From an uncultured Stenotrophomonas sp. (GTDB taxonomy: Bacteria; Pseudomonadota; Gammaproteobacteria; Xanthomonadales; Xanthomonadaceae): a stretch of 64,000 bases of DNA. Below the pieces are notes generated by a model. The model did not search any database. It saw nothing but the letters and a program-made list of their open reading frames with translations, and was not told the DNA's origin. Of the stretch, positions 1 through 8,615 are shown in pieces; the stretch's first letter is position 1, and every line of letters starts with the position of its first letter. The stretch is from NCBI RefSeq assembly GCF_945952405.1, contig NZ_CAMFIA010000018.1, forward strand, positions 17,348 through 81,347. Reading direction: 5' to 3'. A program made the position numbers and the translations under genes.

Positions 1-351
1 GGTCAGCAGCAGCGGCGCAAAACCGATTTCCTGGCCGCCGCTGGGCGCGACGCGGGCACCGAGTGCGCGTGCCATCAGCTGCGCGCCGAGGCAGATGCCC
101 AGGGTTGGCCGCTGTTGCAGCAGCCGGCGCTGCAGCAGGGCGATGCTGTCATTGAGGAAGGGATAGGCGCCGACGTCATTGACGCTGATCGGGCCGCCGA
201 GCACCACCAGCAGGTCGGCCGCTTCGGCGGGCGCGAGCGGGTCGACACCGGCCTGCAGCACCTGCAGCTGCCAGCGCTGTGCCTGCAGCAGCGGCTGCAG
301 GGTCCCCAGGTCTTCAAAGGCGACGTGTTGCAGGACGACCGCGTGCTTCAT
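1..351 (-). CDS. Class I glutamine amidotransferase, C-terminal part beyond window
   Basis: Only the first 117 residues are visible: ATG at 351, frame open to base 1. They show the class I GATase core, with a strand ending in LGGP (residues 51-54) followed by ISVND, then the nucleophile elbow GICLGAQLMA with Cys87 as the presumed nucleophile. The family (stand-alone GuaA-N-like amidotransferases) hydrolyses glutamine or gamma-glutamyl substrates; the catalytic His and Glu would lie in the missing part. Its start codon overlaps the yggS stop in an ATGA, which suggests translational coupling downstream of yggS. The exact substrate cannot be told from this fragment. Confidence 0.85.
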   Translation of the reverse strand, partial: MKHAVVLQHVAFEDLGTLQPLLQAQRWQLQVLQAGVDPLAPAEAADLLVVLGGPISVNDVGAYPFLNDSIALLQRRLLQQRPTLGICLGAQLMARALGARVAPSGGQEIGFAPLLLT

Positions 352-1121
352 GCCGGGGCTCCGCCGTTTGGCCAGTAGAGACTGTCCGGCGTGGCGCGGG
401 CACCGAAGATGGCCTGGCCGACGCGGACCACGGTAGCGCCTTCTTCGATGGCGACCTCGAAGTCACCGGACATGCCCATCGACAGCTGTGACAGGTCGAT
501 GCCGGCAGGAACGGAATGCAGCAGCTGCTCACGCAGTGTGCGCAGGCGCACGAAGCAGGCGCGCACGCGTTCAACCTCGGGGCTGAAGATGGCCAGGGTC
601 ATCAGGCCACGCACGCGCAGGCGATCGAATGCCGGCAGCTGCTGCACGAAGGCCCCGACGGCATCCGGTTCCAGCCCGTACTTGCTGGGTTCGGCCGAGG
701 TGTTGACCTGTACGAACACGTCCAGCGTGCGGTCTTCCAGCTGCAGCCGCTGCTGCAGGGCTTCGGCCACGCGCAGGCTGTCCAGCGCCTGGAACTCGCT
801 GGCGAAACGCGCTACGTAGCGCGCCTTGTTGGTCTGCAGATGCCCGATCACCGACCAGTGCACGCCAAGATCGGCCATCGCCTCGGCCTTGCGCTGCGCC
901 TCCTGCACCTTGTTCTCGCCCAGTTGCCGGCAGCCGGCAGCCACCGCCATGCGGATACGGGCGTCATCGACGGTTTTGCTGACCGGCAGCAGGCGCACGC
1001 TGGCCGGATCCCGGCCGGCGCGGGCGCAGGCGGTGGCGATGCGTTGGCGCACCGTGACCAGGTTGGCGGCGATCTGTTCGACGGACTGGGCGACAGGCCA
1101 GTCGGCAGCGGCAAGGGGCAT
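348..1121 (-). CDS. yggS: YggS family PLP homeostasis protein
   Basis: A 257-residue cytosolic PLP carrier/homeostasis protein of the YggS/PROSC family, a single alanine-racemase-like barrel without known catalytic turnover. Lys49 in the LLPVSK motif is the expected PLP Schiff-base lysine. Other family marks are GENKVQEA, HWSVIGHLQTNK, VNTSAEPSKYG and the C-terminal LSMGMSGDFEVAIEEGAT phosphate-binding stretch. I chose the ATG at 1121 because the longer open frame to 1334 runs into the divergent MocR gene and has no family similarity. It overlaps the downstream amidotransferase by ATGA and lies head-to-head with a PLP-binding regulator, fitting a role in vitamin B6 control. Confidence 0.93.
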   Translation of the reverse strand: MPLAAADWPVAQSVEQIAANLVTVRQRIATACARAGRDPASVRLLPVSKTVDDARIRMAVAAGCRQLGENKVQEAQRKAEAMADLGVHWSVIGHLQTNKARYVARFASEFQALDSLRVAEALQQRLQLEDRTLDVFVQVNTSAEPSKYGLEPDAVGAFVQQLPAFDRLRVRGLMTLAIFSPEVERVRACFVRLRTLREQLLHSVPAGIDLSQLSMGMSGDFEVAIEEGATVVRVGQAIFGARATPDSLYWPNGGAPA

Positions 1122-1161
1122 GCGGGCACCTCCAATGCAGGGTGGCCAGGGTGGGATACAC

Positions 1162-1196
1162 TGGCACAGGACAAGATATATTTTGGCATAGGACAA
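1162..1196. promoter_or_regulatory. Tandem direct repeat, candidate MocR operator
   Basis: Two 13-bp direct repeats, TGGCACAGGACAA (1162-1174) and TGGCATAGGACAA (1184-1196), differ at one base and start 22 bp apart, about two helical turns. An AT-rich TATATT (1177-1182) lies between them and could be a -10 element. MocR regulators (PdxR, GabR, PtsJ) are known to bind direct repeats near their own divergent promoters, so this is the likely operator for the flanking regulator and possibly yggS. The second copy ends one base before the regulator ATG, so bound protein could block transcription or translation start. Confidence 0.6.
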
Positions 1197-1197
1197 A

Positions 1198-2484
1198 ATG
1201 AAAATCACCGGGCATAGCGCCGAGTCGATCTTCGACAGCATCCGCGATGGCATCGGCAAGGGTCGGCTGCCGGCCGGCAGCGTGCTGCCGCCGGTGCGTG
1301 ACCTGGCCGAGCAGCTGGGAGTGAACCGCAACACCGTGGCCGCGGCCTACAAACGGCTGGATGGCGCCGGCCTTGCCAGCACGGCCGGCCGTCGCGGCAC
1401 GGTGGTGCGTGGCCTGCCGCCGGCAATGGCACGCGAGGGCAGTACGCCGGGGCTGGCGCTGCATGACCTGGCCGGTGGCAACCCGGATCCGCGCCTGTTG
1501 CCGAACCTGCGCCTGGCCCCGGCCGCACCGCGGCTGTATGGCGTGGGGACGGTTGACCCGCGCCTGCAGGTGCTGGCCAGGGCCTCGCTGGATGCGGATT
1601 GTCCCGAGGGGTATGCGCTGGAACTGACCCATGGCGCGGTCGATGGCATCGAGCGCCTGCTGGCGGCGTGGCTGCTGCCGGGTGATCGCATCGCGGTCGA
1701 AGATCCCTGCTTCCTCGGCAGCCTCAACGTGCTCAACGCGGTCGGCCACGCACCCTTGCCGGTGGCTGTGGACGCGCATGGCATGCAGGTGGAATCGCTG
1801 CGCCAGGCACTGGAGGGCGGCGCCCGTGCGGTGCTGCTGACGCCGCGTGCGCACAACCCGACGGGCGCCAGCCTGGATGCGAAACGGGCGCGGGCATTGC
1901 GCCAGCTGCTGGCGGCCTACCCGCAGGTAGCGGTGCTGATCGACGATCACTATGCACTGCTCTCGCAGCAGGCCTATCACTCGGTGCTGCCGTCCGATGG
2001 CCGGCGTTGGGCACTGCTGCGTTCGCTGTCCAAGCCGCTGGGCCCTGACCTGCGGCTGGCGTGGCTGGCCTGCGATGAAGAAACCGCGGCGCGGTTGCGG
2101 TTGCGGTTGGCGTCGGGCACGGGCTGGGTCAGTCACCTGCTGCAGGATGCGGCGACCTCGGTGCTGGAGTCGGCACCGCAGCGAACGAAGATCGCATCGG
2201 CGGGTGAGCGCTACCAGCAGCGGCTGCAGTCACTGCAGGAACTGCTGCGCGCGCGTGGCGTGCAGACACCGGTGCCGATGGAAGGGCTGAACCTGTGGCT
2301 GCCGTTGCCGGCTGACAGTCATCCGCAGGTCCTGGCGCTGGCCGCGCGTGGTTGGCATGTGCGCGCCGGCGAAGTGTTCGCGGTGGCGGCACCGGGGCAT
2401 GGCCTGCGCATCACCTGCGCGGCGCTGGGCCCGGCGCAGCAGCGGCAGTTGGCCGACGACCTGGCGGCGGTGTGCGGTGTGTAG
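1198..2484 (+). CDS. MocR/PtsJ-like GntR regulator with aminotransferase domain
   Basis: A 428-residue MocR-type regulator. Residues ~8-70 form a GntR winged helix (LPPVRDLAEQLGVNRNTVAAAYKRL); the rest is a fold-type I aminotransferase domain that binds PLP as effector. Lys279 in SLSKPLGPDLR is the expected PLP lysine, and LIDDHYALL carries the ring-contacting Asp. Length and N-terminus resemble PtsJ (about 430 residues), which controls pyridoxal kinase in Salmonella; that assignment is by memory of the family, not alignment. It is divergent from yggS over a 76-bp gap with a direct repeat, consistent with autoregulation. The stop TAG is shared with the GTAG of a downstream repeat. Confidence 0.85.
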   Translation: MKITGHSAESIFDSIRDGIGKGRLPAGSVLPPVRDLAEQLGVNRNTVAAAYKRLDGAGLASTAGRRGTVVRGLPPAMAREGSTPGLALHDLAGGNPDPRLLPNLRLAPAAPRLYGVGTVDPRLQVLARASLDADCPEGYALELTHGAVDGIERLLAAWLLPGDRIAVEDPCFLGSLNVLNAVGHAPLPVAVDAHGMQVESLRQALEGGARAVLLTPRAHNPTGASLDAKRARALRQLLAAYPQVAVLIDDHYALLSQQAYHSVLPSDGRRWALLRSLSKPLGPDLRLAWLACDEETAARLRLRLASGTGWVSHLLQDAATSVLESAPQRTKIASAGERYQQRLQSLQELLRARGVQTPVPMEGLNLWLPLPADSHPQVLALAARGWHVRAGEVFAVAAPGHGLRITCAALGPAQQRQLADDLAAVCGV

Positions 2485-2564
2485 AGTCGAGCCATGCTCG
2501 ACTGCTTTTCCATCAGGCATCGCGGCGTTGGAGCCAGGTGCAGTCGAGCATCGCTCGACTCTAC
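2481..2564. repeat. SMAG-type GTAG palindromic repeat pair
   Basis: Two facing GTAG palindromes: left arm 2481-2504 (GTAGAGTCGAGC core) and its reverse complement at 2541-2564, separated by 36 bp. Each arm is itself a small hairpin and the pair can form one long stem. GTAG-headed units of this kind are the SMAG elements scattered through Stenotrophomonas genomes. The GTAG at 2481-2484 supplies the stop codon of the upstream regulator, and the element lies between convergent genes. Confidence 0.85.
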
Positions 2565-2573
2565 AGAAGCAGG

Positions 2574-3080
2574 TCAGGGCGCGGCGGTGGCGCCCGGACG
2601 CACGTAGTAGGACTGCCCGCTGTCATCGACGAACATCAGTTCCGGCTTGCCCTGCCACGAGGTGAGCATGGCGCCGGTGTTGTTCTGGTGCTTGACCATC
2701 AGGCTGGCGCCACGGTCGGGGTTGGCCACCACCTTGAACACCTCGGTGGTGCCGGTGGCGTCGTCGAGGGTCAGCAGGGCTTCGCCGCCGCGGTCGCTGG
2801 TGCCGTAGCCGCCACGTTCGGAACCGTCAGGGCCGAGCAGGACAAGCCCGGACAGGGCGGTGGCGCGCGGCCCCTGGGAACGGCCCTGGCTGAGGGGATC
2901 GGGAACCGGCGCGCCGAGGATCACCCGCGGCTGCCCGTTCTCATCGTGGATGACCAGGCCGCGTGCCTCGATGATGCGCTGTGGTGATTGACTGCGGTGC
3001 TGGTTCCAGGCGGTCCAGCCGGAAACAAGCAGGGCAAGGGTCGAGACCACCAGGGTGGTCAGCAGCAGGGCACGGGGCAT
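2574..3080 (-). CDS. Membrane-anchored hypothetical protein
   Basis: A 168-residue protein of unknown function. An N-terminal hydrophobic helix (residues ~4-22, LLLTTLVVSTLALLVSGW) should anchor it in the inner membrane with the rest in the periplasm. The exported part has short beta-type repeats (GLVIHDENGQPRVILGAP, then SGLVLLGPDGSERGGYG) of a kind seen in small beta-rich modules, but I recognise no named domain. The ATG at 3080 is chosen over 3122 because AAGGA sits 7-8 bases before it and the anchor then begins at residue 4. It stands alone between the GTAG repeat and dnaE2, downstream of dnaE2 in the same direction. Confidence 0.6.
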   Translation of the reverse strand: MPRALLLTTLVVSTLALLVSGWTAWNQHRSQSPQRIIEARGLVIHDENGQPRVILGAPVPDPLSQGRSQGPRATALSGLVLLGPDGSERGGYGTSDRGGEALLTLDDATGTTEVFKVVANPDRGASLMVKHQNNTGAMLTSWQGKPELMFVDDSGQSYYVRPGATAAP

Positions 3081-3158
3081 CGGGTCGTCCTTCCTTGGAT
3101 GTGCCGACGATAGCGGATGCAACAGGGGATGGGTAGGGTCGACTCCACCCGGTCGGCG

Positions 3159-6100
3159 TCAGTGGAAATCGCGGCTGTGGCTGCGCAGCCCCTGCAGCAG
3201 TTCATCCAGGCAGTACATGCGTTGCACGATGACATGCTGCACGCCATCGACGCGTTCCAGGCGGCCGTCGATCTGCATCAGCTGGGTATCGACCAGCACC
3301 CGGTGCTGGCGGTCGGCCAGGTGCCGCCAGACCACCGCATTGACCATGCCGGTCTCGTCCTCGAGGGTGAGGAAGGTGACGCCGCTGGCGGTCTGCGGGC
3401 GCTGGCGCATGCGCACCAGGCCGGCGATGCGCACGCGTCGGCCATGGCCGTGGCCGGCCAGCTGCGCCGCGTCCAGGCAACCACGACTGCGCAGCTGCGC
3501 GCGCAGGAACGAGATCGGGTGGCGGCCGAGGGTGGTGCCGGTGCTGCGGTAATCGGCCTGCATGTCTTCCCATGCGCTGGGCAGCGGCAACGGTACGCGG
3601 GCCTCGCGGGTGGCGCGGGCCTGGTCGAACAACGGCAACCGGTTTTCCACGCCGGAGATATCCCAGCGCGCACGATGGCGATGGCCGCTGAGCCCGCGCA
3701 ATGCACCGGCATCGGCCAGCAGGCCCTGCTGGCGACGGTCCAGCGCGGTGCGCTGGCACAGGTCGCCGACGTCATCGAACGGGCGCCGGGCGCGCTCGCG
3801 CATGATGGCCTGTACGGCCGCTTCGTTGCAGCCTTCGACCAGGCGCAGGCCGAGCCGGATCGCCGCCGCTCCCTTGCTGTAATCCAGCGTGCAGTCCCAG
3901 TCGCTGTGGCGTACGTCGACCGGCAGTACGCCGATGCCATGCCGGCGCGCGTCCTGCAGCAGCTGATCGGGGCTGTAGAAGCCCAGCGGCTGGCTGTTGA
4001 TCAGGCTGGCGGTGAACGCGGCCGGGTGATGGCACTTCAGCCAGCAGCTGGCATAGGTGAGCAGGGCGAAGCTGGCGGCGTGGCTTTCCGGGAAACCGTA
4101 ATCACCGAAGCCCTTGATCTGTTCGAACAGGTGCTCGCCATACTCGCGGCTGAAGCCGTTCTTCAGCATGCCCGCCAACAGTTTTTCGCGATGCGGTTCC
4201 AGGCCGCCGCGGCGTTTCCAGGCCGCCATCGAGCGGCGCAGCGCGTCGGCCTCGCCGGGGGTGTAGCTGGCCGCATCCACCGCCAACTGCATGACCTGTT
4301 CCTGGAACAGCGGTACGCCCAGGGTGCGCGCGAACACGCGTTCAAGCTGCGGCGGATACAGCGGTTCTTCCAGGTTGTCCAGTGCTTCCGGGCCCTGCTC
4401 GCGCAGCAGCCGGCGCCGTTCCAGGTAGGGGTGCACCATGTCGCCCTGGATCGGGCCGGGGCGCACGATCGCCACTTCGATTACCAGGTCGTAGAAGGTG
4501 CGTGGCTGCATGCGTGGCAGCATCGCCATCTGCGCACGCGATTCGATCTGGAACACGCCGATGGTGTCGGCGGCGCTGATCATGTCGTAGGTGGCAGTGT
4601 CCTGGTCGGGGATCGCATCCATGCGCCCGCTGTGCAGGCCATGCTGCTGCAGCATCGCCAGGCATTTGCGGATGGCGGTGAGCATGCCCAGCGCCAGGCA
4701 GTCGACCTTCATCAGGCCGATGGCATCCAGGTCATCCTTGTCCCACTGGATGACGGTGCGATCGGCCATGGCCGCATTTTCCACCGGCACCAGGGTTGAC
4801 AGGGGATGCTCGGAAATCACGAAGCCCCCCGGGTGCTGCGACAGGTGGCGCGGGAAGTCGATCAGTTCGGCGGTCAGCGCCAGCAGCCGCCGCATCAGCG
4901 GTGTCTCCGGGTCGAAGCCGCGTTCGCGCAGGGTCTCCGGCAGCGGCACGTGGCCCCCCCAGTGGTCCATCGCCGCGCCCAGTTCGTTGACCTGGTCCAT
5001 CGGCAGGCCGAGCGCGCGCGCCACATCACGGATCGCGCTGCGGCCGCGATAGCTGATCGCCACCGCGGTGAGCGCGGCACGCTCGCGGCCATAGCGCTTG
5101 AACACATACTGCAGCACTTCCTCGCGGCGCTCGTGCTCGAAGTCGATGTCGATGTCCGGCGGCTCATCACGCTCGGCGGAGATGAAGCGCTCGAACAGCA
5201 GGTTGCTGCGCGCCGGGTCGATCTCGGTGACCCCCAGCACGAAGCACACCGCCGAGTTGGCCGCCGAGCCGCGGCCCTGGCAGAGGATGCCCTGGCTGCG
5301 CGCGAAGCGCACGATGTCCTGCACGGTGAGGAAATAGGAGGCGTAGTTCTTCTGCCGGATCAACGCCAGTTCGTGTTCGATCTGTGCCCGCTGCGCGGGC
5401 TCGATGCCATGTTTCCAGCGCCACGGAATTCCGCGCTCGACCAGTACGCGCAGCCAGCTGTCCGGATCGTGGCCTTCGGGGACCAGTTCACGCGGATAGG
5501 TGTACTGCAGCTGCTCCAGGGTGAAGTGGCAGCGTCCGGCAATGCGCAGGGTCTCGGCCAGCAGTTCGGGCGGGTACAGCTGGGCCAGCGCGGTACGCGG
5601 GCGCAGATGGCGCTCGCCGTTGGGAAACAGGCGCCAGCCGGCTTCGGCCACGCTGCAGCGGTGGCGGATCGCGGTGAGCGTGTCCTGCAGCGCGCGGCGG
5701 CGACGCACATGCATGTGCACGTCACCGCTGGCGACCAGCGGCAGGTGGTGGCGTTCGCCGAAGGCCTGCAGCTGCTGCAGGCGGCGCGCATCGTCGTGTT
5801 CATGGTGCAGCTCCACCGCCAGCCACAGCCGGTCCTGGAACCCCGCACGCAGCAGTTCCAGATCGGTGGCGGCCGGTTGCCGGTCCAGCCACAGGCACAG
5901 CAGGCCATCGGGCAGGCCGTGCAGGTCTTCGCGCAGGCAGCGGTAGCCGCCCTTGGCCGCCCGCCGCCGGCAGGTGGTGATCAACTGGCACAGCGCGGTG
6001 TAGGCGGCCTGGTCGGTGCACAGCAGGGCCAGCTTGGGCCCGTCCTCGAGCTGGAACTCGGCGCCGACGATCAGCGCCATGCCATGCGTTTTCGCCGCCT

Positions 6101-6269
6101 GCCAGGCGCGCACGATGCCGGCCAGCGAGCACTCGTCGGTGATCGCCAATGCACGGTAGCCCTGGCCGGCGGCACGCGCGAACAGCTCTTCGGCGATCGA
6201 GGCGCCACGCTGGAAACTGAATGCCGAGAGGCAGTGCAGTTCGGCGTAGCCGGGCGGTTCGTTGTGCAT
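3159..6269 (-). CDS. dnaE2: Error-prone DNA polymerase DnaE2 (ImuC)
   Basis: A 1036-residue C-family polymerase that extends across DNA lesions during the SOS response. The N-terminus is a PHP domain beginning [17 protein letters not shown]; the palm carries PDIDIDFEH near residue 370 with catalytic aspartates; RGSAANS and later [12 protein letters not shown] are conserved in DnaE-type enzymes; an OB-fold follows near the C-terminus ([21 protein letters not shown]). It is shorter than replicative DnaE (about 1160) and typical of DnaE2. It lies 6 bases after imuB, completing the imuA-imuB-dnaE2 mutasome, in which ImuB links the polymerase to the beta clamp. Confidence 0.95.
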   Translation of the reverse strand: MHNEPPGYAELHCLSAFSFQRGASIAEELFARAAGQGYRALAITDECSLAGIVRAWQAAKTHGMALIVGAEFQLEDGPKLALLCTDQAAYTALCQLITTCRRRAAKGGYRCLREDLHGLPDGLLCLWLDRQPAATDLELLRAGFQDRLWLAVELHHEHDDARRLQQLQAFGERHHLPLVASGDVHMHVRRRRALQDTLTAIRHRCSVAEAGWRLFPNGERHLRPRTALAQLYPPELLAETLRIAGRCHFTLEQLQYTYPRELVPEGHDPDSWLRVLVERGIPWRWKHGIEPAQRAQIEHELALIRQKNYASYFLTVQDIVRFARSQGILCQGRGSAANSAVCFVLGVTEIDPARSNLLFERFISAERDEPPDIDIDFEHERREEVLQYVFKRYGRERAALTAVAISYRGRSAIRDVARALGLPMDQVNELGAAMDHWGGHVPLPETLRERGFDPETPLMRRLLALTAELIDFPRHLSQHPGGFVISEHPLSTLVPVENAAMADRTVIQWDKDDLDAIGLMKVDCLALGMLTAIRKCLAMLQQHGLHSGRMDAIPDQDTATYDMISAADTIGVFQIESRAQMAMLPRMQPRTFYDLVIEVAIVRPGPIQGDMVHPYLERRRLLREQGPEALDNLEEPLYPPQLERVFARTLGVPLFQEQVMQLAVDAASYTPGEADALRRSMAAWKRRGGLEPHREKLLAGMLKNGFSREYGEHLFEQIKGFGDYGFPESHAASFALLTYASCWLKCHHPAAFTASLINSQPLGFYSPDQLLQDARRHGIGVLPVDVRHSDWDCTLDYSKGAAAIRLGLRLVEGCNEAAVQAIMRERARRPFDDVGDLCQRTALDRRQQGLLADAGALRGLSGHRHRARWDISGVENRLPLFDQARATREARVPLPLPSAWEDMQADYRSTGTTLGRHPISFLRAQLRSRGCLDAAQLAGHGHGRRVRIAGLVRMRQRPQTASGVTFLTLEDETGMVNAVVWRHLADRQHRVLVDTQLMQIDGRLERVDGVQHVIVQRMYCLDELLQGLRSHSRDFH

Positions 6270-6275
6270 GGCGAC

Positions 6276-7685
6276 TCAGCCGAACCAGCCGTGCAGCATC
6301 CACGGCGCATGCGGATCGTTGCGCGCACGGAATGCCCAGCCGCGCTGGCCGTGCGCGGTTTCCACCACGTAGTAGTCACGGCGCGCATCGGCCTGGTCCC
6401 ACCAGCCCGATTCGATCCGCTCCGGTCCGGCGACGATGCGCAGGCGCGGATCACGCAGTGGCTGCGGCGTGTCCAGCAACCAGCCGGGGCGCAGTGGCCA
6501 CCAGGCCGGCGGCCTGGCCGGTGGCTGGGTACCACTGGCGCGTTCGGGGCGATGGTCGGCCTGCACCGCCAGCGGCTGTACGGCGTCATCGCCCAGCCGC
6601 GCGCGCAGGCGCTCGCGCAGCTGGGTCCACGGCATGGCCTGCGCCGGCCGGGTGTCGAACAGGTCGCGGGCGGCGGGAACGAAGGGCGGCAGCTGCTCGG
6701 CCTGCAGGCGCAGTGCGCGGCTGCCGGCAGGAAGGGCGAAGGCCTCCATGCGGTTGCGCGCGATCTCGAACAGCAGCGTGGCATCGCGCTCGGGTGCCAG
6801 CAGGCCGATGGTCAGCACGCTGGGCGGCAGCAGGTCGTGCTCGAAATGCAGGTCGAAGCGCTGCACGCCGCCATCGCGCGAGCACAGGAAGGCGGCCAGG
6901 TCCAGCAGCAGGCGGCGCAGCGGGAACAGCAGGGCCTGGCTGGATTCGATCTCGTACTCGAATTCGATGCGCGCATCGAAACGATCCGGGGGTTGGTAGT
7001 AGCGCAGCGGCGCGCTGGGCAGGCCGCGCAGCGCATCCAGTTGCTGCAGCACGTCGGGGGCGAAACGCCGGGCCAGGCTGTCGCGCGGCAGGTCGAGCAC
7101 CGCGCCCAGCGTGCGCAGGCCGGAGCGGCCAAGCACGGTCACCGCGTCGCTGGGCAGGCCGCAGCGCGGCAAGGGCAGCTGCGCCAGCACCGCCGGCAGC
7201 TGCTGCGCATCGATGCCGAGGCCGTCGTGCACGTTGGCCAGTACACGTGCGGCATGCGGCGTGGGGGCGGCGACCAGGCGGTGACGGAAGCCCAGTTCAT
7301 GCAGTTCACCGCGCAGGCGCTGCTGGATCGTCAGCCAGTCACCGAACAGTGCGCGGCTGGCGCCGATCTCCAGCACCAGTGCATGCGGGAAATCCAGGCT
7401 GACCTGCGAACTGTAGGCATAGGCCCAGCTGGCCAGCAGCTGCCGGGTGTGCTGTTCGGCGTTGGGGTCGTAATCATGCAGGTGCAGGTCCTGCACCAGC
7501 ACCTGCGCGGCCGACAGCAGCATGCCTGGGCGCAGCCCCGCGGCCCGGGCGGCGGGGCTGACCGCACGCAGCACGCGGCGCTGTGCCGGCCCCTGCAGCA
7601 GCACCAGCGGCCGCTGTGGGTCCGGTTGCAGGCGCAGCACGCTGTCCAGCGCCAGCTGCGGCAACAACAGGCAGGCCCAGTGCAT
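6276..7685 (-). CDS. imuB: ImuB, Y-family polymerase-like mutasome protein
   Basis: A 469-residue Y-family-like protein, the non-catalytic hub of the ImuA/ImuB/DnaE2 mutasome. It begins MHWACLLLPQLALD, where active Y polymerases carry a metal-binding Asp in a D-x-D/N-x-F motif, and the DxE catalytic pair is not evident, as expected for ImuB. The little-finger-like region and a C-terminal stretch (GWAFRARNDPHAPWMLHGWFG) match the family ending. It follows imuA by 9 bases and precedes dnaE2 by 6, so the three are co-transcribed. No DNA synthesis activity of its own is expected. Confidence 0.92.
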   Translation of the reverse strand: MHWACLLLPQLALDSVLRLQPDPQRPLVLLQGPAQRRVLRAVSPAARAAGLRPGMLLSAAQVLVQDLHLHDYDPNAEQHTRQLLASWAYAYSSQVSLDFPHALVLEIGASRALFGDWLTIQQRLRGELHELGFRHRLVAAPTPHAARVLANVHDGLGIDAQQLPAVLAQLPLPRCGLPSDAVTVLGRSGLRTLGAVLDLPRDSLARRFAPDVLQQLDALRGLPSAPLRYYQPPDRFDARIEFEYEIESSQALLFPLRRLLLDLAAFLCSRDGGVQRFDLHFEHDLLPPSVLTIGLLAPERDATLLFEIARNRMEAFALPAGSRALRLQAEQLPPFVPAARDLFDTRPAQAMPWTQLRERLRARLGDDAVQPLAVQADHRPERASGTQPPARPPAWWPLRPGWLLDTPQPLRDPRLRIVAGPERIESGWWDQADARRDYYVVETAHGQRGWAFRARNDPHAPWMLHGWFG

Positions 7686-7694
7686 GGCGCGGCC

Positions 7695-8309
7695 TCAGTG
7701 GGCGATGGCCAGCGGCAACGGCTGTGCCGGTGGCAGGCCGCCACGGCACTTCAGTACCCGCACCTGGCCAGGATCAAGCTGCAGGCGCAGGCTGGCCGGG
7801 GAGGGGTTGCGTGCCGCCTGTGCTTCGCGGAACACGAAGCCCAGGCACTGGCCGCTGTCGGCGGCCACCTGCAGCCGGCGCAGGGCCCGGTCGTCGGCCT
7901 GCTGGGGCCAGCACAGCACCGCCGCGCAGGCGGCAGAGCGCAGGCACTGTTCGGCGGCCCACAGTGCCTGCTTCGGCGCGGCCTGGATGATCTGCAGCCG
8001 CGCCAGGTCCAGCCCGGCTGCGGCCCAGGCCGGGGCATGCGGGGGGTAGGGCGGTGCGACCAGCACGATGGGACGCTCGCGCTGGCTGAGCCGGGCCAGG
8101 ACGGGCCAGACCAGGGCGAGTTCGCCCACGCCCGGGGCCGCCTGCAGGACTTCGCACAGCCCGCTGGCCGGCCAGCCACCACCGGGCAGGCGCGCGTCCA
8201 GTGCCGGATGACCGCTGGCCAGGTGGTCGCTGGCCGGGCCCTGGCGGGCCGGGCCGCGCCATAGCTGGCGTCCGTCCAGCAGCCGGTCGAGGGCGACGAC
8301 GGCGCCCAT
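7695..8309 (-). CDS. imuA: ImuA, RecA-like mutasome protein
   Basis: A 204-residue ImuA (annotated SulA-like in some genomes), a RecA-related partner needed for DnaE2/ImuB translesion synthesis. HPALDARLPGGGWPASGLCEVL is the conserved RecA-like entry region, though the P-loop is degenerate (APGVGELALVWP replaces a GKT/S loop). ATG at 8309 has GGAGG 7-8 bases upstream. First gene of the minus-strand imuA-imuB-dnaE2 cassette; a LexA-type site lies about 130 bp upstream. In Xanthomonas a lexA2 gene often leads this cassette, but none is present here before the next gene. Confidence 0.9.
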   Translation of the reverse strand: MGAVVALDRLLDGRQLWRGPARQGPASDHLASGHPALDARLPGGGWPASGLCEVLQAAPGVGELALVWPVLARLSQRERPIVLVAPPYPPHAPAWAAAGLDLARLQIIQAAPKQALWAAEQCLRSAACAAVLCWPQQADDRALRRLQVAADSGQCLGFVFREAQAARNPSPASLRLQLDPGQVRVLKCRGGLPPAQPLPLAIAH

Positions 8310-8436
8310 CAGCCGGTCCTCCAGGGGAGGCGCCGGGCGGGCTGAAGGCGGCAGGGATGGACGGAAACGGCTGGCATGGAGCGAGTATCGACAGGCCGGT
8401 ATCAGGGGCTGAGACCGGACATGCTACTCGCCTTGT

Positions 8437-8451
8437 GAGTAGAATTACTAA
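8437..8451 (-). promoter_or_regulatory. Candidate LexA (SOS) box upstream of imuA
   Basis: On the minus strand the site reads TTAG-TAATTC-TACTC. The established Xylella/Xanthomonas LexA motif is TTAG-N6-TACTA, so 8 of 9 fixed positions match. It sits 128 bp before the imuA start in a locally AT-rich patch inside an otherwise GC-rich intergenic region (8310-8615), which is where a promoter would lie. No good -35/-10 pair can be named with confidence. Confidence 0.6.
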
Positions 8452-8495
8452 TAAAATTGCTGGCGCGGATTTCAGGTTGCTGAAGGGGTGGAGCC

Positions 8496-8517
8496 TCCAC
8501 GCATGGCGCGGATCTAC
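8496..8517 (-). repeat. GTAG-type palindromic repeat, single unit
   Basis: On the minus strand this reads GTAGATCCGCGCCATGCGTGGA, the same family as the units at 11388 and 13152 (GTAGATCCACGCCATGCGTGGA) with one change. A partial second palindrome (TTCCACGCCATG) follows at 8518. It lies in the spacer between imuA and the cyclase gene. Confidence 0.7.
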
Positions 8518-8586
8518 TTCCACGCCATGGGGGGACGGGGCGGAAAGGGAGCCGGGTGGATCCGCCCAGGCGTGGAGGCCTGGCAG

Positions 8587-8608
8587 GGTGCCGACCGGGG
8601 TCGGCACC
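8587..8608. terminator. Perfect hairpin at 3' end of cyclase gene
   Basis: GGTGCCGACC (8587-8596) and GGTCGGCACC (8599-8608) are perfect reverse complements separated by GG. The hairpin lies 7 bp beyond the stop of the minus-strand cyclase gene, so it may end or protect that transcript. There is no T-tract, so it could equally be a GTAG-repeat relative. Confidence 0.45.
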
Positions 8609-8615
8609 TGGCCGG

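Noticed and set aside
4806-8264. 1152-codon plus-strand open frame opposite dnaE2, imuB and imuA
   Set aside because: Gln/Arg/Ala-rich composition with no domain; it is the high-GC shadow of three clear genes on the minus strand.
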